From NCBI GenBank assembly GCA_965224415.1, contig CBDCZB010000003.1, positions 310,001-374,000 of the forward strand: 64,000 nucleotides of DNA, written 5' to 3'. Shown here in pieces: positions 58,498 through 64,000 of this stretch. The notes beneath the pieces are model-generated. The model was not told the DNA's origin, did not search any database, and saw only the letters and a list, made by a program, of their open reading frames with translations. The position numbers were made by a program, and so were the translations under genes. This DNA comes from DAOUJI01 sp965224415 (GTDB lineage Bacteria > Chloroflexota > Dehalococcoidia > Lucifugimonadales > JAGWBF01). Each line of letters begins with the position of its first letter. Positions within the stretch are counted from its first letter, which is position 1.

Positions 58498-60075
58498 CTA
58501 TGTCACCGAGGGTGGGTTAAGCCCCACGATGCGGTAAAGCAGGTCCATCTTGAGACTGTCCCTGACTGTCTGGGCCAGCTTGTCGTATTCGCTGTCGCGG
58601 GAAAGCTGGCCGCCCGTGTTGGAGGGATCAGGCAAGGACGCCCCCTTCCATTCGGCCAACTGCTCCAATATGGCTCTACGCAGGCTGTAGCTGTTGAACA
58701 CGCCGTGTATATATGTTCCCAAGGCAAGCCCGTCTTGGGTAGCGGCGCCATCGACTCCTGACAAGGGTTGGCCGGAAGTGCGGATGATTCGGAAGGGGTC
58801 CGACAGACCTTGCGAGCCTGTCGGCGTGGACGAACCCATGTGAATCTCGTAGCCCTCGACCGCGGCTCCCGAGGCCTTGCCCAGCAATCCGTTGACGGCG
58901 CTGACAGTCCCTCGGACCCGGTGGGTCTCCTTTTCCGTTGCGAACACGGTGTCCACCGGAAGCAGTCCCAGGCCCTCCGCTTCCTTTTGCTCCGACTCCA
59001 CGCCCATAGGGTCGAGAATCCGGCGTCCCATCATCTGATAGCCGCCGCATATCCCCATTACCGGAGTCCCCGCCTTGGCCAGGGCTTGTATCTCCGACGC
59101 AAACCCGCGCTCCCGCAGCCACCACAGGTCGGCCATCGTCGTCTTGGTGCCGGGCAGGACTACCAGGTCGGGGTTCCCCAGGCTGTCCCTGTCCTCAACG
59201 TAACGCAGCCGGACTCCGGGTTCACGTTTCAGGGGGTCGAAGTCGTCGAAGTTGGATATATGGGGCAGGCCCAGGACTGCAATGTCCAGCACGTAGTCGG
59301 TCTGCGATTTCAGAAGCTTGCGTTCTTCCAGGGATACGGCATCCTCTTCAGCAATCTCTATGTCCCTGAAGTAGGGGACCACCCCCAGCACCGGAATGCC
59401 CGTGCGCTCTTCCAGCCAGTCAAGGCCGGGTTCCAGCAGGGAGAGCTGTCCGCGGAACTTGTTGACGATGAAGGCCTTGACGACCTCTTTTTCGTGAGGG
59501 TCGAGAAGCTCCATAGTCCCCACCAGGGAAGCGAAGACGCCTCCCCGGTCGATGTCGCCCACCAGCAGCACCGGGGATTTGGCGTGGAGGGCGACCCGCA
59601 TGTTGACGATTTCGTTCGCCTTCAGGTTGATTTCGGCGGGGCTGCCCGCGCCTTCAATCACCACAACGTCGTATTGGCTTCTCAGCTTGTCCAGGGACTC
59701 TGCCACTGCCTGCCACAGCCTGGGCTTAGCGGTGGCGAAATACTCGGCGGTTGCTGAGGCGGTGGGCCTGCCCAGCAGCACCACCTGGGAGCGGTGGTCG
59801 GCCTCGGGTTTCAGCAGAATGGGGTTCATCTCGACAGACGGTTCGACTCCGGCCGCCTCGGCCTGAACCGCCTGGGCGCGTCCAATCTCCCCGCCGTCGG
59901 GGGTGACAAAGGAGTTGTTAGACATATTCTGGGCCTTGAAGGGGGCCACCGTGTAGCCGTCTTGCCGGAAAATGCGGCAGAGCGCAGCGACAAGAATGCT
60001 TTTGCCCACGTGGGAGGCTGTTCCCTGGACCATCACCACTTTGGACAGCGGGGCCTGTGGCTTTGAACTTGGCAT
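58498..60075 (-). CDS. cobQ: Cobyric acid synthase
   Basis: This 525-residue protein is CobQ/CbiP, which amidates cobyrinic acid a,c-diamide side chains. The N-terminal P-loop domain has MVQGTASHVGKSILVAALCRIF (Lys25), NMSNNSFVT and GDIDRGGVFASLVG; the C-terminal glutamine amidotransferase domain has the Cys in MGICGGYQMMGRRI and a His in GTYIHGVF. It overlaps cobC by one base (TGATG). Confidence 0.95.
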   Translation of the reverse strand: MPSSKPQAPLSKVVMVQGTASHVGKSILVAALCRIFRQDGYTVAPFKAQNMSNNSFVTPDGGEIGRAQAVQAEAAGVEPSVEMNPILLKPEADHRSQVVLLGRPTASATAEYFATAKPRLWQAVAESLDKLRSQYDVVVIEGAGSPAEINLKANEIVNMRVALHAKSPVLLVGDIDRGGVFASLVGTMELLDPHEKEVVKAFIVNKFRGQLSLLEPGLDWLEERTGIPVLGVVPYFRDIEIAEEDAVSLEERKLLKSQTDYVLDIAVLGLPHISNFDDFDPLKREPGVRLRYVEDRDSLGNPDLVVLPGTKTTMADLWWLRERGFASEIQALAKAGTPVMGICGGYQMMGRRILDPMGVESEQKEAEGLGLLPVDTVFATEKETHRVRGTVSAVNGLLGKASGAAVEGYEIHMGSSTPTGSQGLSDPFRIIRTSGQPLSGVDGAATQDGLALGTYIHGVFNSYSLRRAILEQLAEWKGASLPDPSNTGGQLSRDSEYDKLAQTVRDSLKMDLLYRIVGLNPPSVT

Positions 60076-60689
60076 CAGACCTTCCCCTCCCAGTGGGAGA
60101 TGTCACCGAAGAGCCTCATGGCCCGGCCCCAAAGGAGAGGCTCGATTACAGTCAGGCTGGCCGACGGCAGAGCAAAGCGTCTTGCTGCGGACGGAGGAAG
60201 CTCGAGCAGGTTCACCAGTAAGGCGTTAAGGCACCCACCATGTCCTACGGCCAGCACCGTGTCCTCTCGGTCGTGGAGTCCATTGATGCTCTGTACAAAG
60301 TCTGTCGTGCGGGCCATAAGGTCCAATACGCTTTCGCCGCCGGGCGGGGAGACTTCAACGGATTCTCGGACCGCCGCGTACTGTTCGGGAAACTGCTTCC
60401 GCACCTCCGCAAAGGTCATCCCTTCCCACTCGCCCCAAGACCGTTCCCTGAGGAGGGGCGCAGGTTGGGGTTCCAGGCTGTGCCCCTTCAGGGCCAACCG
60501 GGCGGTCTCCCAAGCGCGGGACAAGTCGCTGGCGTAGGCGGCGTCGATCTTGTGTCCGGCCAGCCTTTCACCCAGGGCCTCGGCCTGCTTGATTCCTCTC
60601 TCGGACATCGGAGTGTCGATCTGGCCCTGCACCCGCCCTTCGGCGTTCCAGGCCGTCTCTCCGTGCCGGACCAGCAGCCACCTAACCAC
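60075..60689 (-). CDS. Histidine-phosphatase-family protein (alpha-ribazole phosphatase-like)
   Basis: This 204-residue protein is a histidine phosphatase: WLLVRHGETAWN (phosphoacceptor His9) and AEGRVQGQIDTPMSERGIKQAEALGERL, then a second His in VLAVGHGGCLNALL. Placed between cobB and cobQ, it is most likely CobC, alpha-ribazole-5'-phosphate phosphatase, which dephosphorylates the lower-ligand precursor. Start GTG 60689 (AGGGAG upstream) overlaps the cobB stop by eight bases. A more general phosphoglycerate-mutase-like role cannot be ruled out. Confidence 0.85.
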   Translation of the reverse strand: MVRWLLVRHGETAWNAEGRVQGQIDTPMSERGIKQAEALGERLAGHKIDAAYASDLSRAWETARLALKGHSLEPQPAPLLRERSWGEWEGMTFAEVRKQFPEQYAAVRESVEVSPPGGESVLDLMARTTDFVQSINGLHDREDTVLAVGHGGCLNALLVNLLELPPSAARRFALPSASLTVIEPLLWGRAMRLFGDISHWEGKV

Positions 60690-62121
60690 GTGCTTTCTCC
60701 CTGGCTGAAGCGCAGCGTTGGACGAACCTTGGGGCGATGGTCGGGTCCGTGCCCATGTGCAGGTGAACGTATGACCCAGCGACGCTGCCCACCCGGAACC
60801 CTTCCTTTCTGAGTGTCTCTTCCGGGCTGGTCTTGTCCAACCCACCCTTTTCCAAAATTGCGTATAGGGCCGTTTCTTCAGTGGGTGCCCCGGTCTGGAT
60901 GGACCAGTGGAACTCGTGGCCCCTGACCCTCTGGCCTTTGGCCAACAGCGGGCCGTCGCTCAGCGCTTCAACCTCCCGGTACCCCAGGGTCAGCCGGCTT
61001 TCTGCCATCGACGACTCCAGGGGCAGCAACCCGGCCATCTCATGGGAGACTCCTTGAGGGTCTGTCAACGAGCGGCCCAGGTACATCAGGCCGCCGCACT
61101 CCCCGTATATTGGGATGCCCATCCGGGCGGCTTCCCGCAGCGCCTGGCATATAGCAGTGTTCCTGGCCAGCTCGTCCGCGTAAAGCTCCGGGAACCCTCC
61201 GCCCAGGTACACTCCTGCGGCGCCCCGCGGGATGGCTTCGTCCTCCAGGGGGCTGAAGGGCGCCACTTCGGCGCCCCACGCCTCCAACAAGTCCAGAGAG
61301 TCCTGGTAGTAGAAGCTGAAGGCCTTGTCCATAGCCACGGCGATGGTGGTTGTTTTGGGTTGCGGCTCTGAGGGATACAAAATCGGGTCGACTGACCGCC
61401 AGGTGGGTCCGGGCCCGGCTAGGGCTAGTATCCCTTCAGGCGACATGGTCTCCTCCGCCTGCAACACCAGCCGGTCGAGCCATTCCCGGACAGCGGCGTT
61501 CTCCACCGCTGGAATCAGCCCCAGGTGGCGTTCCGGTTGGGACAGTTCCTTTCGGCGCGGGAGCCAACCCACTACGGGGAGGCCCGTCGTGGCCTCTATC
61601 TGGGGCTGGCAGAATTCGAGATGGCCTGGGCCTGCGATTCCGCTCAAGACCACCCCGGCTATGTTCACATCGGGGTCAAACTGGATGAACCCCAGCACCT
61701 CGGCGGCTACACTACGGGCCACAGCCGCCGCGTCTACAACAAGGACTACCGGAGCGCCCAGCAGCTTGGCAAGTTGGGCTGTGGAACCCTCCTCAGTCAG
61801 GCTGGAGCGCCCGTCGTAGAGGCCCATCACTCCTTCCACTATCGCAACATCACTGCCCGACGCTGTCCGCTGGGCCAATTCCAGGACGGCGTTGTCGGTG
61901 AGCATCCAGGTGTCCAGGTTGCGGCTGGGGACGCCGCAAGCCACCTCATGGTAGGAGGGGTCGATGTAGTCTGGGCCCGCCTTGAAAGGCTGGACCTTTA
62001 ATCCCCGGCGGGTGAGGGCGGCCATGAGTCCAGTTGCGACGGTGGTCTTGCCCACACCGCTGCGGACTCCCGCCATCACCAGCCACCGCGTTTTATTATT
62101 TCCGGAGCGTTTCAACGACAT
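60682..62121 (-). CDS. cobB: Cobyrinic acid a,c-diamide synthase
   Basis: This 479-residue protein is CobB/CbiA: P-loop MAGVRSGVGKTTVATGLMAALTRRGLKVQPFKAGPDYIDPSYH (Lys25), then a linker and the amidotransferase domain with GVYLGGGFPELYADELARN, the catalytic Cys in GECGGLMYLGRSL, and a His in GSYVHLHMGTDP. It amidates the a and c groups of cobyrinic acid with ATP and glutamine. Start ATG at 62121. It heads the leftward cobB-cobC-cobQ operon. Confidence 0.95.
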   Translation of the reverse strand: MSLKRSGNNKTRWLVMAGVRSGVGKTTVATGLMAALTRRGLKVQPFKAGPDYIDPSYHEVACGVPSRNLDTWMLTDNAVLELAQRTASGSDVAIVEGVMGLYDGRSSLTEEGSTAQLAKLLGAPVVLVVDAAAVARSVAAEVLGFIQFDPDVNIAGVVLSGIAGPGHLEFCQPQIEATTGLPVVGWLPRRKELSQPERHLGLIPAVENAAVREWLDRLVLQAEETMSPEGILALAGPGPTWRSVDPILYPSEPQPKTTTIAVAMDKAFSFYYQDSLDLLEAWGAEVAPFSPLEDEAIPRGAAGVYLGGGFPELYADELARNTAICQALREAARMGIPIYGECGGLMYLGRSLTDPQGVSHEMAGLLPLESSMAESRLTLGYREVEALSDGPLLAKGQRVRGHEFHWSIQTGAPTEETALYAILEKGGLDKTSPEETLRKEGFRVGSVAGSYVHLHMGTDPTIAPRFVQRCASAREKARG

Positions 62122-62208
62122 CTTTGGTCTAAGCTCTTGTAAACGGCTGTGCGCTCGTACAAAATTCCTGCGCGGCCTATTTTACCATTGTTGTCGTGGA
62201 GGTTTCCC

Positions 62209-63573
62209 ATGGACCGAATACTGGACTATTTGAGCGATTACGCGACCAGCCTGGACTACAACCAGATTCCCATCGACGCCGTCGAAAAGACCAAGGGCCT
62301 TATAGTGGATACCATAGGCTGCGCTCTCGGCGGCTACGAAAGCTTCCCATCGCAGGTCGCCGTGGACCTGGCCCAGTCCGTCACCTCCAAGCAGCCTGCC
62401 ACGGTGCTGGTCAGCGGCCATTCAACCACCCCGGACCTGGCCGCCTTCGCCAACGGAGTGATGATTCGGTACCTGGACTTCAACGACGGCTACACCAGCA
62501 TTGACTCAGGCCACCCCAGCGACGCCATAGCCGCCGTGCTGCCTCTGGCCGAGATGCGCCATGCCACAGGACGGGAGTTCATCGCGTCCACCGTGCTGGC
62601 CTATGAGACCTTCTGCCGCCTGTGCGACGCCGTGGAGGTGCGCAACCGGGGCTACGACCACGTGACCCTGGGAGTCATATCCGCTGGGGTGGGAGCCGCC
62701 CGCGCCCTGGGTCTGGACAAAGAGAAAACGGCCCAGGCCATCAGCCTCTCCCTGGTCCCCAACGTGTCCCTGCACCAGACCCGCATAGGCACCGTGTCCA
62801 TGTGGAAGGGGTGCGCCTTTGCCAACGCTTCGCGCAACGCAGTGTTCGCAGCCCAACTGGCGGAGAAGGGCCTGTCAGGCCCGGCGGAGATTTTCGACGG
62901 GCGGGAAGGCTTCGGCAAGGTGATAACAGGCGACCTGATAGAACTGGCCCCCTTCGGCGGGGACGGAACCCTCTTCAAGGTCTCCGAGGTCAGCATCAAG
63001 CGCTTCCCGCTGGGCCTCTACTCCCAGACGGTGATGGAGGCGGCGTTGAATGTGCGGGAGCGGCTGTCCGGCGTGGACGACATCGAGGAGATTCACGTGT
63101 CCACGTTGGGCACCGCCGTCCGCATTATGGCCGGAGACCAGGAGAAGTGGCGGCCCGCCACCCGGGAGACGGCGGACCACTCCATGCCCTACACCGTGGC
63201 GGTCATGTTGAAGTACGGAGACGTGGGAGTGGAACGCTTTGACGACGCCTATCTCAATGACCCTGTGTTGTTGGACCTCGTACAGCGCGTGAAAGTGTCT
63301 GTGTCGGAGGAAGCCAACCGCCGTGCCCCGGAGGCCATGCTCTGCGACATCGAGGTCACCACCAAGTCTGGGGAACGCATGGAGTCGGGCGACGTGCCCT
63401 TCCACCGCGGCCACTGGCGCAACCCCATGGACCGCACCGAAATCGACTCCAAGTTCCGCGCCCTGGCCGACGGCGTCCTGCACTCCGACCGTACAGACGC
63501 CCTGCTGGAGACCCTGTGGCGCCTGGAAGAAGCCCCCGACATCGCCGACGTGGTGGCGATGATACGGGCGTGA
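62209..63573 (+). CDS. MmgE/PrpD-family protein
   Basis: This 454-residue protein belongs to the MmgE/PrpD family: ILDYLSDYATSLDYNQIPIDAVEKTKGLIVDTIGCALGGYESFPSQVAVDLAQ, ANGVMIRYLDFNDGYTSIDSGHPSDAIAAVLPLAE and GFGKVITGDLIEL...EVSIKRFPLGLYSQTVMEAAL. Members dehydrate 2-methylcitrate or act on related hydroxyacids (cis-aconitate decarboxylase is a relative). Start ATG 62209, with TGGAGG six bases upstream. It diverges from cobB. The substrate is unknown. Confidence 0.9.
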   Translation: MDRILDYLSDYATSLDYNQIPIDAVEKTKGLIVDTIGCALGGYESFPSQVAVDLAQSVTSKQPATVLVSGHSTTPDLAAFANGVMIRYLDFNDGYTSIDSGHPSDAIAAVLPLAEMRHATGREFIASTVLAYETFCRLCDAVEVRNRGYDHVTLGVISAGVGAARALGLDKEKTAQAISLSLVPNVSLHQTRIGTVSMWKGCAFANASRNAVFAAQLAEKGLSGPAEIFDGREGFGKVITGDLIELAPFGGDGTLFKVSEVSIKRFPLGLYSQTVMEAALNVRERLSGVDDIEEIHVSTLGTAVRIMAGDQEKWRPATRETADHSMPYTVAVMLKYGDVGVERFDDAYLNDPVLLDLVQRVKVSVSEEANRRAPEAMLCDIEVTTKSGERMESGDVPFHRGHWRNPMDRTEIDSKFRALADGVLHSDRTDALLETLWRLEEAPDIADVVAMIRA

Positions 63574-63596
63574 AGGGGCGGCCCCTTACTGCTTGG

Positions 63597-64000
63597 CTAT
63601 CGTATGGTTGTTTGGCTGGACAGCCAGTCTATAGCTGTCTGTTCGTCCTGCTCGATGGCGATCTCCACGGCTCGCTTTGCGCATTCCAGCAACCGCTTGG
63701 ATTCCCGGCGCAGGTTGAAGGATTCGTTGACTTGTTCTTGGATTTCTTTCGTTAGAATGGGAACTACAATTCCGGCAATTTGCTCCGGGCGCCAATGAAG
63801 AATCACGGAACCTCCGACATCACGGTTGGCTTGCTTCTGAATCACCATCGAATTAAGTGTCAGAGTCAAGCAATCTTCGTTAATTTTATCGGTCTTGCTT
63901 TTCAATCTGAGAACCCCGCCCGATGGAATCATCCTCTTTGGCTGTTCACGTAGGTAATGTGCAATACCAGGGGTTCCGTCTTTGCTGAATAGTATTTCCC
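63597..64000 (-). CDS. Type I restriction specificity (S) subunit, 3' part, cut by window edge
   Basis: The frame is open to the right edge, so only the C-terminal part (about 134 residues) is present. It reads ILFSKDGTPGIAHYLREQPKRMIPSGGVLRLK, then GGSVILHWRPEQIAGIVVPILTKEIQEQVNESFNLRRESKRLLECAKRAVEIAIEQDEQTAI. The HWRPEQIAGIVVPILTKEIQEQV pattern and helical end are typical of HsdS target-recognition domains and their conserved coiled-coil region. An ATG at 63932 is internal. Partner hsdM/hsdR genes, if any, lie outside. Confidence 0.78.
   Translation of the reverse strand, partial: EILFSKDGTPGIAHYLREQPKRMIPSGGVLRLKSKTDKINEDCLTLTLNSMVIQKQANRDVGGSVILHWRPEQIAGIVVPILTKEIQEQVNESFNLRRESKRLLECAKRAVEIAIEQDEQTAIDWLSSQTTIR

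Noticed and set aside
62122..62208. Cobalamin riboswitch upstream of cobB
   Set aside because: The space before cobB is under 90 bases and holds the MmgE ribosome-binding site. No B12-box-like sequence is visible.
1..64000. CRISPR array, prophage, IS element or rRNA operon
   Set aside because: No regularly spaced repeats, integrase, transposase, structural phage gene or rRNA sequence was found on reading both strands.

Overview
The window reads as a stretch of a bacterial chromosome, most likely from the phylum Chloroflexota and perhaps a Dehalococcoidia/SAR202-type lineage. This is inferred from gene content: four flavin/F420-type luciferase-like monooxygenases (LLM family), a CofE ligase for coenzyme F420, three tandem cyclase-family hydrolases, a DUF1501/DUF1800 pair, GlcG-like and VOC proteins, a GuaB3-type IMPDH relative, and small intergenic palindromes of the kind common in that phylum. 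The DNA is moderately GC-rich by eye. TTG and GTG starts are frequent, and TAG, TGA and TAA all serve as stops. No rRNA, IS element, prophage or CRISPR array was seen.

Layout. 1-8.2 kb: an SRPBCC protein, RecQ helicase, a cytidylate-kinase-like protein, then a rightward operon behind a strong promoter with a split thiamine-diphosphate (ThDP) enzyme, a second degenerate ThDP-like subunit, an LLM oxidoreductase and a two-subunit MaoC-type dehydratase. 8.2-12.6 kb: an accessory patch next to tRNA-Asp(GTC) with a VapBC-type module, a solitary HicB and a large type ISP/IIG-like restriction-modification gene broken by one in-frame TAG. 12.7-15.6 kb: LLM, cupin, metallo-beta-lactamase-fold and Rieske genes separated by palindromic repeats. 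15.6-20.4 kb: an inverted-repeat element, then a 2-oxoacid dehydrogenase operon (E1 alpha, E1 beta, E2) with lipB and a small unknown gene. 20.4-24.5 kb: a leftward catabolic-looking group and a RelBE-like module whose toxin is frameshifted. 24.5-25.4 kb: a large gap with a promoter, a mini-ORF, a nested stem structure and a terminator-like hairpin on the minus strand, the best candidate for an undescribed element here.

25.4-29.4 kb: an oligopeptide-type ABC importer (binding lipoprotein and two permeases, no ATPase). 29.6-35.2 kb (leftward): a PP2C-like phosphatase and a divergent protein kinase, an LLM enzyme and three paralogous cyclases. 35.4-39.8 kb: GNAT acetyltransferase, rhomboid protease, trpF-trpB and pheA. 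39.8-43.6 kb: a potassium-uptake locus with a TrkH/KtrB channel, three RCK-type regulators and a universal stress protein. 43.8-51.5 kb: a small CxH/CxxC protein, cofE, a cobalamin adenosyltransferase, a lipoprotein hydrolase, hisH-hisA-methyltransferase-hisF, a nuclease-like unknown, a HAD hydrolase and hisIE. 51.5-58.2 kb: GuaB3, a hydrolase, a YkgJ-type cysteine-cluster protein, and an NHL/DUF1501/DUF1800 operon with a clear promoter and a terminal hairpin. 58.5-62.1 kb: cobB-cobC-cobQ (adenosylcobalamin synthesis). The window closes with an MmgE/PrpD protein and the 3' part of a type I restriction specificity gene cut by the right edge.

Taken together, the genes suggest a heterotroph that degrades diverse organic acids, with its own corrin, F420, His, Trp and Phe pathways. 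All assignments rest on reading the sequence and remembered family motifs; no database search was run.
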